Notes: a model not told the origin generated them from the sequence alone. Positions 43,995 to 55,360 are shown, counted from the stretch's first letter. The stretch is 64,000 nucleotides of DNA from Microbacterium aoyamense (GCF_023155855.1 NZ_JAKNUT010000001.1:992001-1056000); one strand, 5' to 3'. A program made the numbers and translations.

Positions 43995-44022
43995 GTCGCC
44001 CGCGGCGGCCTGGCCTTAGATT
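43978..44022 (+). promoter_or_regulatory. candidate LuxR-box promoter of the second AI-2E gene
   Basis: TCGCCC (43978-43983), 5 bases, GGGTGAGT (43989-43996), 20 bases, then TAGATT (44017-44022) and 7 bases to the ATG at 44030. The box includes the TGA stop codon of the regulator gene. The transcript would be leaderless. Confidence 0.65.
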
Positions 44023-44029
44023 CGGGCGT

Positions 44030-45166
44030 ATGAGCAACGCGCCCGAGTCGTCCCCCGTCGCCCCGACCGCTCCGACCGCCCCCGTCGAGACTGCTCCTGT
44101 CGAACACCGACGAAGCGTCCTGGCGACGATCCAGGGCCCACTCGTCCTCGCGTTCATCGCGACGCTGGGGGTGCTGGGGGGTCTCGTCCTCGGCTCGGCG
44201 ATCGGTTCGATCACAACGATCCTCGTCTACATCGTGCTCGCGCTGTTCGTCGCCCTGGGGCTGGATCCCGTCGTACGGTCCCTCGAACGCAGGGGAGTGC
44301 GGCGAGGAGTCGGCATCGCGATCGTGTTCATCGTGTTCGCTCTTCTCGTCGCGGCGGTCGCCGTGTTCGTGCTGCCTCCTGTGATCGCGCAGGTCGGCGA
44401 GCTCGTGCGTTCGATCCCGCAGGGCGTCAAGGACATCGTCGACTCCGGCTGGTTCCGCTCGCTGCCGGAGGACTTCCAGGCGACGGTGACGGTCGGTCTC
44501 GCGCAGATCGCAGAAGGGCTGGCGCGGCCCGAGACGATCGCCGCGATCGGCGGGGGTGTGCTGCTGGTCGGCATCGGCTTCGTGAGTGCCGTCTCGGCCG
44601 GGTTCATCATCGTCGCCCTCACGCTCTACTTCCTCGCGTCGCTCACGGGCATGAAAGAGGCGCTCTACTCCCTCGCTCCTGCGCACTCCCGGCCGAAGCT
44701 GCGCGACATGACCGAGCGAGTCACGAAGTCCGTCGGCAGCTCGCTCCTCGGCTCCGTCGTGCTCTCGGTCATCAATGCGGGCGTCGTCTTGCTGCTGCAC
44801 ATCGTCATCGGGCTGCCGTTCCCTGCTCTCATGGCCGCGATCGCGTTCGTCATCACGCTCATCCCGCTCTTCGGTTCGGTGATCTTCCTCTTCCTCGGCA
44901 CGACGGTCGCGCTGTTCACCAGCCCGACGCAGGCGCTCATCTTCGCCGTGTGCTACCTCGTCTACATCCAGCTCGAGTCGTACGTCGTGAGTCCACGGGT
45001 CATGACGCGCGCCATCCAGATCCCCGCGGCGCTCGTCCTCATCGGTGCGATGGTGGGCGGCGCGCTCATGGGCATCATCGGCGTGCTCGTCGCGCTGCCG
45101 GTGATGGCGTCGATCCTGCTGGTGATCCGCGAGGTCGTCGTGCCGAAGCAGGACCTCAAGGTCTGA
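44030..45166 (+). CDS. AI-2E family transporter, second copy
   Basis: The 378-residue protein has the AI-2E/PerM plan: a 32-residue Pro/Ala/Val-rich leader, two N-terminal helices, a loop with VGELVRSIPQGVKDIVDSGW, and a C-terminal bundle with SLLGSVVLSVINAGVVLLL, FVITLIPLFGSVIFLFLG and SPRVMTRAIQIPAALVLIGA. It differs clearly from the copy at 22.1 kb. The substrate is unknown. It lies 36 bases after the LuxR-type regulator and has its own candidate LuxR-box promoter, so it is probably a direct target of that regulator. Confidence 0.93.
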   Translation: MSNAPESSPVAPTAPTAPVETAPVEHRRSVLATIQGPLVLAFIATLGVLGGLVLGSAIGSITTILVYIVLALFVALGLDPVVRSLERRGVRRGVGIAIVFIVFALLVAAVAVFVLPPVIAQVGELVRSIPQGVKDIVDSGWFRSLPEDFQATVTVGLAQIAEGLARPETIAAIGGGVLLVGIGFVSAVSAGFIIVALTLYFLASLTGMKEALYSLAPAHSRPKLRDMTERVTKSVGSSLLGSVVLSVINAGVVLLLHIVIGLPFPALMAAIAFVITLIPLFGSVIFLFLGTTVALFTSPTQALIFAVCYLVYIQLESYVVSPRVMTRAIQIPAALVLIGAMVGGALMGIIGVLVALPVMASILLVIREVVVPKQDLKV

Positions 45167-45172
45167 GCCCTG

Positions 45173-45766
45173 TCAGGACGGATCGAGCCGGAGCACTTCG
45201 GGGCTCTCGCCCACCGTCAGGTCGTCGACGATCCGCAGGGTACGCGCGACGTCATCGATCGCACCGATGACGGTTCCGAAGCGCTCGCGCTCAGCGCAGA
45301 CCGCCGTCACCGTGACGAAGTGCGTGCCGGTGTCCCACGTGTAGGTCGCGAACGGGGGAGTGCGCTGGTCCTGCGGGAGCGGCATCGCGAGCTTCTCGCC
45401 GATTCCGAGGTGGATGCTGCGGAACGACTCGGTGTCGTCGTACTCCATCGGCATCATGGCGCGTGCCGTGCGCAGCTGCGCCGTCGCCTCCTGGATCTGC
45501 GCCATGACGACGACGAGTTCGGGATCGGCCTTCCACACCCATACCAGAACTCGACCTGCCGCACGCTTCATGAGGAAGGGCGCCGCTTGGCTCATCGCCC
45601 ACGCCGCGACCGAACTGCCCGGTCGCTCGTCAGTGCCCATCGCGCGGTTCGCCTGCGACAGCAGCATGCGGATCGCGGCCTTGCGGTGGCGGCGACCGCG
45701 CCAGCCGAACGACTCCGTGACAGGCACCCAGAGGGCGGGGTCGGCGTCGGCCTGGAGTCGCGGCAT
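45173..45766 (-). CDS. hypothetical protein, 197 residues
   Basis: The protein is not recognised. It starts MPRLQADADPALWVPVTESF, with a basic stretch WRGRRHRKAAIRMLLSQANR, and later has YDDTESFRSIHLGIGEKLAM and TYTWDTGTHFVTVTAVCAE, a beta-rich C-terminal half. No transmembrane helix or signal peptide is clear. TACGCT (minus strand, 45778-45773) lies 6 bases before the ATG at 45764-45766, so the gene probably has a leaderless mRNA; the longer upstream frame is not protein-like. It is convergent with the AI-2E gene, with only 6 bases between stops. Confidence 0.75.
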   Translation of the reverse strand: MPRLQADADPALWVPVTESFGWRGRRHRKAAIRMLLSQANRAMGTDERPGSSVAAWAMSQAAPFLMKRAAGRVLVWVWKADPELVVVMAQIQEATAQLRTARAMMPMEYDDTESFRSIHLGIGEKLAMPLPQDQRTPPFATYTWDTGTHFVTVTAVCAERERFGTVIGAIDDVARTLRIVDDLTVGESPEVLRLDPS

Positions 45767-45892
45767 GAGACCAGCGTACGTTCCCCTCCCAGGGACCGGG
45801 AAAGCCCTCGGGTACAGTGGAGGGGCCGCACGCACCCTCCGCTCGCGTGACCGCCGCAGAGCTTCGCGCACAGAAATGGCAACCCGCATCCC

Positions 45893-47104
45893 GTGACATC
45901 CCCCGAGACGCCCGATGCATCGAACGCCGACGACGCGCGACCGCTGACCGTCCTCATCGCCGCCGACACGTTCCTGCCGCACATCAACGGCGCGGCCCGG
46001 TTCACCGAGAGGCTCGCCGCCGGTCTCGTGGAGCGTGGGCACGACGTGCACGTCATGGCGCCGAGCGCCGGACACCGCAATCACGGCACCTTCCAGGAGG
46101 TCATCGAGGGCGAACAGGTGACGATGCACCGACTGCCCTCATGGCGCTGGCCCCCGCACGACTGGCTCACGTTCGTCCTGCCGTGGATGGCCAAGCACTA
46201 CGCGCGCAAGGCGCTCGATCAGGTGCAGCCGGATGTCGTGCACATCCAGTCGCACATCGTGATCGGTCGCGGTCTCGCTCGCGAGGCGCGCAAGCGCGGC
46301 ATCCCGATCATCGCGACGAACCACATCATGGCCGAGAACATCCTCGACTTCACGACGCTCCCGCCGTTCCTCGACAGGGTCTTCGTGAAGCTCGCGTGGG
46401 CGGACGCGAAGCGCACGCTCGACATGGCTCGCGCGGTCACGACGCCCACGAAGCGCGCCGCGGAGTTCCTCGAGAAGACCATCGAGATCGACGACGTCAT
46501 CGCCATCTCGTGCGGGATCGACGCCCGCAACTACACGCCGGACCTCTCGCCCCGCGGCGCGAACCGCATCGTCTCGCTCGGTCGCCTCACGACCGAGAAG
46601 CAGATCGACGTGACGCTTCGCGCGATCGCGAAGCTCGACCCCTCGCTCGACGTGCATTTCGACGTCATCGGCAAGGGCGATCAGCAGCGCGCGCTCGAAC
46701 AGCTCACGTCTCAGCTCGGCCTCACCGACCGCGTCACGTTCCACGGTGCGACTTCGGACGAAGAGCTGCGCTCGTACCTCACGAACGCGAGCGTCTTCGT
46801 CATCTCGTCGATCGCCGAACTGCAGTCGATCGCGACGCTCGAGGCGATGGCGTCGGGGCTGCCGGTCGTGGCGGCGGATGCCGTCGCCCTGCCGCACCTC
46901 GTGCACGACGGCGAGAACGGGTATCTCTTCCCGCCGGGCGATGTCGACGCGCTCGCTGCCCGCATCACGGACGTCCTGACCGCGAGCCCCGAGGACCGCA
47001 TGCGGATGCAGAAGGCCTCGCTCGACGGCGTCGTCATCCACGACATCACGCGGACGCTCGAGACGTTCGAGGCGCTGTACCGCGACGAACCGCTGCCGGA
47101 GTAG
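45893..47104 (+). CDS. GT4-type glycosyltransferase 1
   Basis: The 403-residue protein has the GT-B retaining glycosyltransferase (GT4) plan. The N-terminal domain starts TVLIAADTFLPHINGAARFT and contains DVVHIQSHIVIGRG. The C-terminal domain starts NRIVSLGRLTTEKQID and has the donor-site motif SSIAELQSIATLEAMASGLP with the E-x7-E pattern. It would transfer a sugar from a nucleotide donor to a lipid or sugar acceptor on the inner membrane face, probably for glycolipid or envelope polysaccharide synthesis. The GTG start at 45893 is tentative. The next glycosyltransferase begins 6 bases later, so the two probably act in one pathway. Confidence 0.92.
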   Translation: MTSPETPDASNADDARPLTVLIAADTFLPHINGAARFTERLAAGLVERGHDVHVMAPSAGHRNHGTFQEVIEGEQVTMHRLPSWRWPPHDWLTFVLPWMAKHYARKALDQVQPDVVHIQSHIVIGRGLAREARKRGIPIIATNHIMAENILDFTTLPPFLDRVFVKLAWADAKRTLDMARAVTTPTKRAAEFLEKTIEIDDVIAISCGIDARNYTPDLSPRGANRIVSLGRLTTEKQIDVTLRAIAKLDPSLDVHFDVIGKGDQQRALEQLTSQLGLTDRVTFHGATSDEELRSYLTNASVFVISSIAELQSIATLEAMASGLPVVAADAVALPHLVHDGENGYLFPPGDVDALAARITDVLTASPEDRMRMQKASLDGVVIHDITRTLETFEALYRDEPLPE

Positions 47105-47109
47105 CCGCC

Positions 47110-48300
47110 GTGCACGTCGTGATGTTCGGCGATCAGCACGTCGAGTCGCTCGGGGGTGCGCAGGTCTCGATGCGGCTCCAGCGGCGGTTCCTCGAGAAGG
47201 CTGGGCACACCGTCACGATCGTCGCCCCCGCGATGCACGGGCCGCGCGGCCGGTCGGCCCCGGCATCCGACGCGTACGTCGACCTGCCGTCCATCCCGAT
47301 CACGTTCGACCGCGAGTACTCGCTCACCTGGCCGGGGCGGCGCACGGATCGTCGGGTCGACGCGGCTCTCGCGGGTCGGCCTCCGGCCGATGTCGTCCAC
47401 GTGCAGGCGGACTTCTGGGGCGCGTTCATCGGGCATCGGTATGCGAGACGGCACGGCACGCCCGTCGTCCACACCATGCACAACCGGCTGGAGGTCGGCA
47501 TCGCGGCGATGTCGCCGTTCCCGGGCCTCGTCCTTCGATTCCTCAACTGGTGGGAGCGCCGCGTGCTCGGGGACCGCACCCCCGGCCGCGAGGGGTGGTC
47601 GTTCCTGCGCCGGCTGGCGGTGCGATCGGATGCCGTGACCGCGCCGTCGGCGCACTTCGCGCGTCGGCTCGAGGGCAATCGCGTGGTCCCCGCCTCGGGA
47701 GCCGTCGACGTGGTGTGGAACGGGATCGACGACGACAATCTCGCGGCCGCGCTCGCCGATGCGCCGCTCGAGCGCGCGCCCGGTCGCCCGCGCTTCGTGT
47801 GGCTCGGTCGCATGAGTCCCGAGAAGCGGCTGCTGCCCTTCCTCGAGGCGCTCGTCGAGTCCGGAGTGGATGCCGACGTCGAGCTGATCGGCGGCGGCGC
47901 GCAGCTCGCAGCCGCGCGTCGGCTCGCCGAGAAGAGTCGCGCGAACGTCTCGTTCGCGGGCAAGCTGCCGTACGCGGACGCGCTGCGTCGCATCCAGGCA
48001 GCCGACGCCGTCGTGCAGACCTCGATCGGCTTCGAGACGCAGGGCATGACGATCTTCGAAGCGGCCTCGCTCGGCACGCCGTCGATCGTGAGCGACCCTG
48101 ATCTCGCCGACGAACTCGGTGCGGGCTTCTGGCAGGTGCCGGATGCCTCGACCGCCGCGCTCGCCGAGACGCTGCGCCGCGCGGCCGCGGACATCACGGC
48201 CGGCGCGGCGCCGACGCCCGACCCGACGATCCGCGAGCGATTCCGTCAGTCGTCGCGCACCGCCGCCATGATCGAGATCTACGACCGCGTGCGCGGCTGA
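47110..48300 (+). CDS. GT4-type glycosyltransferase 2
   Basis: The 396-residue protein is a second GT-B enzyme. The N-terminal domain begins VVMFGDQHVESLGGAQVSMR, with HTMHNRLEVGIAAMSPFPG and SDAVTAPSAHFARRLEGN. The C-terminal domain has PRFVWLGRMSPEKRLLPFLE and the donor-binding FETQGMTIFEAASLGTPSIV. The GTG at 47110 lies 7 bases after GGAG; an ATG four codons in is the alternative. It overlaps no other gene and sits 6 bases after the first glycosyltransferase, forming an operon. The acceptor is unknown. Confidence 0.92.
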   Translation: MHVVMFGDQHVESLGGAQVSMRLQRRFLEKAGHTVTIVAPAMHGPRGRSAPASDAYVDLPSIPITFDREYSLTWPGRRTDRRVDAALAGRPPADVVHVQADFWGAFIGHRYARRHGTPVVHTMHNRLEVGIAAMSPFPGLVLRFLNWWERRVLGDRTPGREGWSFLRRLAVRSDAVTAPSAHFARRLEGNRVVPASGAVDVVWNGIDDDNLAAALADAPLERAPGRPRFVWLGRMSPEKRLLPFLEALVESGVDADVELIGGGAQLAAARRLAEKSRANVSFAGKLPYADALRRIQAADAVVQTSIGFETQGMTIFEAASLGTPSIVSDPDLADELGAGFWQVPDASTAALAETLRRAAADITAGAAPTPDPTIRERFRQSSRTAAMIEIYDRVRG

Positions 48301-48302
48301 CG

Positions 48303-48419
48303 TCAGGGCAGGCGGGTGCGGTCGGTCGGCACGCGGTGGTAGCCGTCCTTCGCGAGGGCGTTGAGAGTGGCGGCGACCGCGAGGGCCGCGAGGGCTGAGA
48401 GAACAATCACCAGGAACAT
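48303..48419 (-). CDS. small single-helix membrane protein (38 residues)
   Basis: The frame gives MFLVIVLSALAALAVAATLN and then ALAKDGYHRVPTDRTRLP: one transmembrane helix followed by a basic/polar tail. Tiny proteins of this design (one helix, then K-DGYHRVPTD) are plausible in Microbacteriaceae but I cannot confirm conservation. The ATG at 48417-48419 lacks a clear ribosome site. The gene is convergent with the glycosyltransferase operon and divergent from the GlxA-type regulator, sharing its operator region. Confidence 0.55.
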   Translation of the reverse strand: MFLVIVLSALAALAVAATLNALAKDGYHRVPTDRTRLP

Positions 48420-48446
48420 GGCAGTAACGCTACGCTTGTGCTCTGA

Positions 48447-48492
48447 CTGCCACGAGTGGCAGGATAGCCACAGTTCGCACGATTCCTGCCAC
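48447..48492. promoter_or_regulatory. operator of the GlxA-type regulator
   Basis: CTGCCAC (48447-48453) and GTGGCAG (48456-48462) are perfect inverted repeats around GA, and a third half-site CTGCCAC lies at 48486-48492, 33 bases from the first. The gene starts at 48511. The layout (dyad plus a third site three helical turns away) suits autoregulation by an AraC-family dimer. Confidence 0.65.
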
Positions 48493-48510
48493 GAGCAACC
48501 GGGAGCATCC

Positions 48511-49506
48511 ATGAAGACCGTCGCCGTCATCGTCCAGGACGGATTCGCGCCCTTCGAGTTCGGCGTCGCGTGCGAGGCGTTCGGCCTCGATCGGACGGAT
48601 GACGGCATCCCGAGCTTCGACTTCCGCATCGTCACCCCCGAACCCGGCGCCGTCCACTCGAAGATGGGGTTCTCGATCAACGTCGACCACGACCTGTCCT
48701 TCGCATACGAGGCGGATCTCGTCGTCGTCTCGCCGGTGCCGCACCAGTACTGGAGCAGCGTCGACGAGCGCGTGCTCGACGTCATCCGGCGCGCCGTCGC
48801 GCGCGACGCGTGGGTGCTGAGCGTGTGCAGCGGTTCGTTCGTGATCGCGGCATCCGGAGTCCTCGACGGCCGCCGCGCGACGACGCACTGGATGTACGCC
48901 GATCGCATGGCCGCCATGTACCCCGCCGTCGACGTGGACCCCGACGTGCTCTACGTGCAGGACGGCCGCATCATCACGAGCGCCGGCACCGCCGCGGGCC
49001 TGGACGCGTGCCTGCACCTGCTGCGTCAGGAGCTCGGCGCCGAGATGACCAACCGCATCGCGCGTCGCATGGTCGTGCCGCCGCAGCGCGACGGCGGCCA
49101 GGCGCAGTTCATCGACCGACCGCTGCCGCGGGTGCAGTCGCTCTCGCTCGCGCCGGTGAGCGACTGGATGCTCGACAACCTCCGTGACGAGCTCACGGTC
49201 GATCAGCTCGCGGCGAAAGCCCACATGTCTCCGCGCACGTTCGCCCGGAGGTTCAAGGCCGACTTCGGCGCGACCCCGGCGGCATGGCTCGCGCGCCAGC
49301 GCATCATGCACGCCCAGCGGCTGCTCGAGAAGACCGACCTCGGCCTCGATCGCATCGCCTACGAGAGCGGCTTCGGCTCGGCCGCGGTGCTCCGCCAGAA
49401 CTTCTCGCGCGCTCTCGGCACGACTCCGACGGCGTACCGGGCGCGCTTCTGCTGCACCGACGAGGCGCGGGATGCCGTGGTCCCGACGCTCGAGTCCGTC
49501 GCCTGA
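48511..49506 (+). CDS. GlxA-type AraC-family regulator (DJ-1/PfpI + HTH)
   Basis: The protein has 331 residues. Residues 1-190 form a DJ-1/PfpI-like domain (KTVAVIVQDGFAPFEFGVAC; the nucleophile-elbow Cys in LSVCSGSFVIAASG; TSAGTAAGLDACLHLLRQEL). Residues 215-325 form two AraC helix-turn-helix motifs (LTVDQLAAKAHMSPRTFARR; LDRIAYESGFGSAAVLRQNF). Such proteins sense small molecules and control catabolic or detoxification genes. CGGGAGCATCC precedes the ATG. The upstream CTGCCAC dyads suggest autoregulation. No clear structural gene partner is adjacent apart from the small membrane protein. Confidence 0.92.
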   Translation: MKTVAVIVQDGFAPFEFGVACEAFGLDRTDDGIPSFDFRIVTPEPGAVHSKMGFSINVDHDLSFAYEADLVVVSPVPHQYWSSVDERVLDVIRRAVARDAWVLSVCSGSFVIAASGVLDGRRATTHWMYADRMAAMYPAVDVDPDVLYVQDGRIITSAGTAAGLDACLHLLRQELGAEMTNRIARRMVVPPQRDGGQAQFIDRPLPRVQSLSLAPVSDWMLDNLRDELTVDQLAAKAHMSPRTFARRFKADFGATPAAWLARQRIMHAQRLLEKTDLGLDRIAYESGFGSAAVLRQNFSRALGTTPTAYRARFCCTDEARDAVVPTLESVA

Positions 49507-49554
49507 TCGGGCGGTGGGCACCGATCACGATGCCCACCGCCCGCCGGCGTCCGC

Positions 49555-51120
49555 CTACTGGGTGAACCAGTCGCGCAGGGTGTTGATGTCGATCTCGGGC
49601 GCCGCCTTTCGCGCCCCGACGTCCGCGCCGCGCACGGACGTGACATCCGCGGCGAAGGTGACGATCGCCGCGGCGACCGCGTCGGAGTTCACATCGAGCG
49701 CCGGCTTGCTGACGTTGCCCTTGAGCTTCTTCAAACCGCCGTATACCGCCGGGTCCTGCCCGGCGCCGGTGAAGTTGTCGCACGCGGCGTGGTAGCACGG
49801 GTCGTACGCAACGCCCGCCTTGCCGCCGAACTGCGCAGCCTCGTTGGCGGTCTTGACGCCCTCAGCACCCGTGAACAGGCCGCCGGCCGGAATGTCGACC
49901 GCGATGAACGGGCCGTAGTCCGAGCGGCCCGAGAACTCCGTCGCGACCGAGAACAGGCCCCTCTGAGCGAAGAAGTCCTTGAACACGGCTTCGATCTGCG
50001 CCGAACCCGCCGGGATCGGCACCGGGGCCGCCAGATCGGACTGGTCGCCGTCGTAGACGCCGAGCATGTAATTCGGCGAGCCGATCATGTCGAAGTTGAG
50101 ATAGAGCGCCGTCGCCTCGATCTGCTCGGGAGTGAGGGTGCTGACGTAGTGCTCCGAGCCGAGCAGCCCTTCCTCCTCTGCGCCCCACCACGCGAAGCGC
50201 ACGGTGTTGGTGGGCTTCATCTTCTTCATCTGGATGGCGGTCTCGAGCAGCGCGGCGCTGCCCGTGCCGTTGTCGTTGATGCCGGCGCCCTCGAGGACGC
50301 TGTCGAGGTGCGCGCCGGCCATGACGACGTTGGCGTCGTCGCCGGTCTTGGTCTCGGCGAGGACGTTGTACGCGACCGTGCGCGTCGAGGCGACGGTGAC
50401 GCTCACGGTTGCACCGGGTGTCGCGGCGAGGTCCTCGCCGACGCCCGAGGCGGCGAAGATGACCGGAATGGTGAGTCCGGTGGCGTCGCCGATCATGCCC
50501 ACGAGACCGTCACGACCGTCGTTGGTCACGATGACGCCCACCGCTCCCGCATTCTGGGCGTTGAGCGCCTTCAGCGTGAAGTCGCACGACCCGCGCTGGA
50601 TGAGCGCCACCGATCCGGGAACGAAACCGGCGAAGTCCGCGGCCTCGCATCCGCTCGTGCTCGTGCCGTTCGCGGGGAAGGGCACGACGAGGTCGACGGG
50701 CGCGAGCGGCCCGGTGCCCGTGCCTTCCGGCACGCCGGTGTCGAAACGGTTCTGGATGAAGTCGCTGCCGTACGCCCACGCGGTCGCGGGGTCCTCGCGG
50801 GTGAGCGTCGTCGTGTCGGCGTAGTTCGTGTAGCCGAACTCCTGGATCTGCGGCGAGTAACCCGCAGCGCGCAGCTCCTTGACGACGTAGTTGACGGATG
50901 CCGAGTAACCGGGCTGTCCGGCGGCGCGATTGCCGCCGTTCGCATCGGCGATCTGCTGCAGCTTCTTGAGGTGCTTGAGGACGCCGTCGACGGTGACGGC
51001 CTTCGTGATCTTGTCGACGTCGCTCTTGGGTACGGCGTACGCGGGGGTTGCGAGCGCCATCGATCCCAACAGAGCGGCGGCGGCGATGACCGCTCCCGCT
51101 CCACGAATCTTCGGGGACAT
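49555..51120 (-). CDS. secreted M28 family aminopeptidase with PA domain
   Basis: The 521-residue protein has a signal peptide ([20 protein letters not shown], cleavage after AYA near residue 29). A PA domain (about residues 130-240) is inserted before the catalytic part. The M28 zinc ligands are seen in [11 protein letters not shown] (His), [14 protein letters not shown] (Asp), [12 protein letters not shown] (catalytic Glu and ligand Glu), NFDMIGSPN (Asp) and ACYH-like [11 protein letters not shown] (His). It would remove N-terminal amino acids from peptides outside the cell, like Streptomyces aminopeptidases. GAAAGGAAAACC precedes the ATG at 51118-51120. Confidence 0.95.
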   Translation of the reverse strand: MSPKIRGAGAVIAAAALLGSMALATPAYAVPKSDVDKITKAVTVDGVLKHLKKLQQIADANGGNRAAGQPGYSASVNYVVKELRAAGYSPQIQEFGYTNYADTTTLTREDPATAWAYGSDFIQNRFDTGVPEGTGTGPLAPVDLVVPFPANGTSTSGCEAADFAGFVPGSVALIQRGSCDFTLKALNAQNAGAVGVIVTNDGRDGLVGMIGDATGLTIPVIFAASGVGEDLAATPGATVSVTVASTRTVAYNVLAETKTGDDANVVMAGAHLDSVLEGAGINDNGTGSAALLETAIQMKKMKPTNTVRFAWWGAEEEGLLGSEHYVSTLTPEQIEATALYLNFDMIGSPNYMLGVYDGDQSDLAAPVPIPAGSAQIEAVFKDFFAQRGLFSVATEFSGRSDYGPFIAVDIPAGGLFTGAEGVKTANEAAQFGGKAGVAYDPCYHAACDNFTGAGQDPAVYGGLKKLKGNVSKPALDVNSDAVAAAIVTFAADVTSVRGADVGARKAAPEIDINTLRDWFTQ

Positions 51121-51218
51121 GGTTTTCCTTTCGGGGGAGACGGTCACCCTCGTTGGCGCCGCCGCCCGAGACCCTACGCGCCGGTTCCCGCGCACGTAAG
51201 GGCGTGGTCGAAGTGGCA

Positions 51219-51266
51219 TTGCCCCGGTAAGCTCCTCCTGCTAAACTTGAGTCAACACGGCTCAAC
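51219..51266 (+). promoter_or_regulatory. clpB promoter with HAIR element
   Basis: TTGCCC (51219-51224) and TAAACT (51242-51247), 17 bases apart, form the promoter. CTTGAGT-N7-GCTCAAC (51246-51266) matches the HspR operator and overlaps the -10 element, so bound HspR would block transcription. This links clpB to the hspR operon at 11-15 kb. Confidence 0.9.
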
Positions 51267-51293
51267 TTTGCCGGACGACTTTCAGGAGAACGA

Positions 51294-53483
<2,190 letters not shown>

Positions 53484-53507
53484 GTCCGCTGACGGTACGG
53501 TCGGTGC

Positions 53508-53972
53508 ATGCACATCGCAGGCACCGGCCGTTTCGTCTTCATCACGCAGTGGATCGCGGCCGTCGTGCTGCCGGCGTTCTTCTTCGTCGGGCGCGCGTTC
53601 GTCGGTGCCGATGCCGGCTGGCTCGCGGTGATCGGCATCGTCTACGGCTTCTTCGTCATCCTGCTGCTGCTCCTGCCGCCTCTGCTCACCGTCTTCGATC
53701 GCGAGGTGCGCAAGGCCAAGGCGACGCGGCGCTGGTACGACACCGCGACGTTCGTGCTGTGGGGTGCGTTCCTCGTGGCATCCCTCACCGTGCCCGACGC
53801 GGGCGACAGCGGACCGGCGAACACGGCGCTCACCAACTGGACGGGCGGATTCGTCACGAACGATGCGGCGGCCGTGATCTGCGGTGTCGCGGGCATCGTC
53901 ATCGGGCTCGCCTACCTCGCGACCCTCGTGTTCGCCATCATGGGCATCGTGCGGAGGAACCCCGCCGCCTGA
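53508..53972 (+). CDS. four-helix membrane protein, unknown function
   Basis: The 154-residue protein has hydrophobic segments at about residues 12-32, 38-62, 78-95 and 120-145. Between helices 2 and 3 lies REVRKAKATRRWYDTATFVL, a basic cytoplasmic loop. No family was recognised. TACGGT (53496-53501) lies 6 bases before the ATG, so it has its own leaderless transcript rather than running on from clpB, whose stop is 24 bases upstream. Confidence 0.75.
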   Translation: MHIAGTGRFVFITQWIAAVVLPAFFFVGRAFVGADAGWLAVIGIVYGFFVILLLLLPPLLTVFDREVRKAKATRRWYDTATFVLWGAFLVASLTVPDAGDSGPANTALTNWTGGFVTNDAAAVICGVAGIVIGLAYLATLVFAIMGIVRRNPAA

Positions 53973-53974
53973 CC

Positions 53975-55360
53975 TCAGCGGTCGTCGGCGGTCGGCAGCT
54001 CGCGAAGCGTCCAGAACGGCCCGGTGACGACGAAGAGCGCCGAGGCGAGCCCGAGGACCGCGCCGATCCACATCGTCGTCGTGACGCCGAGCCAGGCGCC
54101 GAGTCCGCCTGCGAGGAGCGCCGCGATGGGCGTGACCCCCCAGACGACGAAGCGGATGGACGCGTTCATGCGGCCGAGGAGCCGTGGCGGGGTGACCCGC
54201 TGGCGGAAGGTCACCTGCGTGATGTTGTAGAGCAGAACCATGAAGCTGCCGATGAACATCTGCACGGTCAGCAGCGGCAGCGCGATCGTCGGCACGAGGG
54301 CTGCGACCGGAAGGAAGAGCCCGGCGATGCTGAACGCGATCGCGCTGACGGGGATCGCGCGAGCCTCTCCGACCCATCGGACGATGTGCGGAGTCGCCAT
54401 CGCGCCGAGGAGCCCTCCCACGGAGCCCAGGGCGAAGACCAGTCCCAGCGATGCGGGGGAGAACCCGAGCTCGCGCAGCAGGAAGATCGGCAGAAGCGTG
54501 AAGGAGATGTTGCTCGCGAAGTTCGACAAACCCGTGCAGCCCACGATGCGACGCAAGTAGCGGTTGCCGAAGACCCACCTGATGCCCTCGCCGATCTCAT
54601 GCATGATCGGGGCGCGCTCGTGCTTCGGGGTGACCACCTCGTTGTCACGCGTGAACGACAGCACGATGAACGACGCGATGTAGGTGAACACGGTCACGAC
54701 GATGGCGAACGGTGCGGTCACGACGGCGACGAGCCAGCCACCGACAGCGGGACCGGCGATGTTCGCGACCTGAGCGGTCGACTCGAACTTGCCGTTGGCC
54801 TCGGCGATCTGCGTCGGACGCACCAGCGACGGGACGATGCTCTGATACGAGACATCGAAGAACACGGTCGCGATGCCCATGATGAGAGCGACGACGTACA
54901 GGTGCCACATGTGGAGGACGCCGGCCCACCACAGCAGGGGAAGCGCCGCCAGCGCGATGGCGCGCACCGCATCGGCGACGATCATGACGTGACGCTTGCG
55001 CATCCGGTCGATCCACGCCCCCGCCGGCAGCCCCACGAGCAGGAACGCCGCGAACCCGGATGCGGTGAGCACGCCGACCTCGAACTCCGTCGCGTTGAGG
55101 ATGAGCACCGCGAGCACGGGGATCGCGAGCTCGGTGATCTGCGCGCCGAACTGACTGAACGCCTGACCGCCCCACATGCGCATGAAGTTGGCGTCGCGCC
55201 ACAGCGAGCGGGCCGTCCCTGCGGTGGCGGGTGCCTGGTCGGCTTCGACGGCGTCGGCGGCGCTGCCACGGGACGCGGGGATGGATGCCTCGGCGCGCGC
55301 TTCGGCGCGGATCTCGGCATCCATCGCCTCATCGCTCCGCGGATCGGGTGATTGGGACAT
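53975..55360 (-). CDS. MFS exporter (EntS-like, drug or siderophore efflux type)
   Basis: The protein has 461 residues with a 65-residue acidic cytoplasmic leader and 12 transmembrane helices. RDANFMRMWGGQAFSQFGAQ, GLPAGAWIDRMRKRHVMIVAD (MFS motif A) and SLVRPTQIAEANGKFESTAQ are typical of the MFS_3/EntS group. The second half has TFRQRVTPPRLLGRMNASIR. It is divergent from an ArsR-type regulator, the usual arrangement for a repressed efflux pump. CACACT (minus strand, 55373-55368) lies 7 bases before the ATG, so the transcript is probably leaderless. The substrate is unknown. Confidence 0.9.
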   Translation of the reverse strand: MSQSPDPRSDEAMDAEIRAEARAEASIPASRGSAADAVEADQAPATAGTARSLWRDANFMRMWGGQAFSQFGAQITELAIPVLAVLILNATEFEVGVLTASGFAAFLLVGLPAGAWIDRMRKRHVMIVADAVRAIALAALPLLWWAGVLHMWHLYVVALIMGIATVFFDVSYQSIVPSLVRPTQIAEANGKFESTAQVANIAGPAVGGWLVAVVTAPFAIVVTVFTYIASFIVLSFTRDNEVVTPKHERAPIMHEIGEGIRWVFGNRYLRRIVGCTGLSNFASNISFTLLPIFLLRELGFSPASLGLVFALGSVGGLLGAMATPHIVRWVGEARAIPVSAIAFSIAGLFLPVAALVPTIALPLLTVQMFIGSFMVLLYNITQVTFRQRVTPPRLLGRMNASIRFVVWGVTPIAALLAGGLGAWLGVTTTMWIGAVLGLASALFVVTGPFWTLRELPTADDR

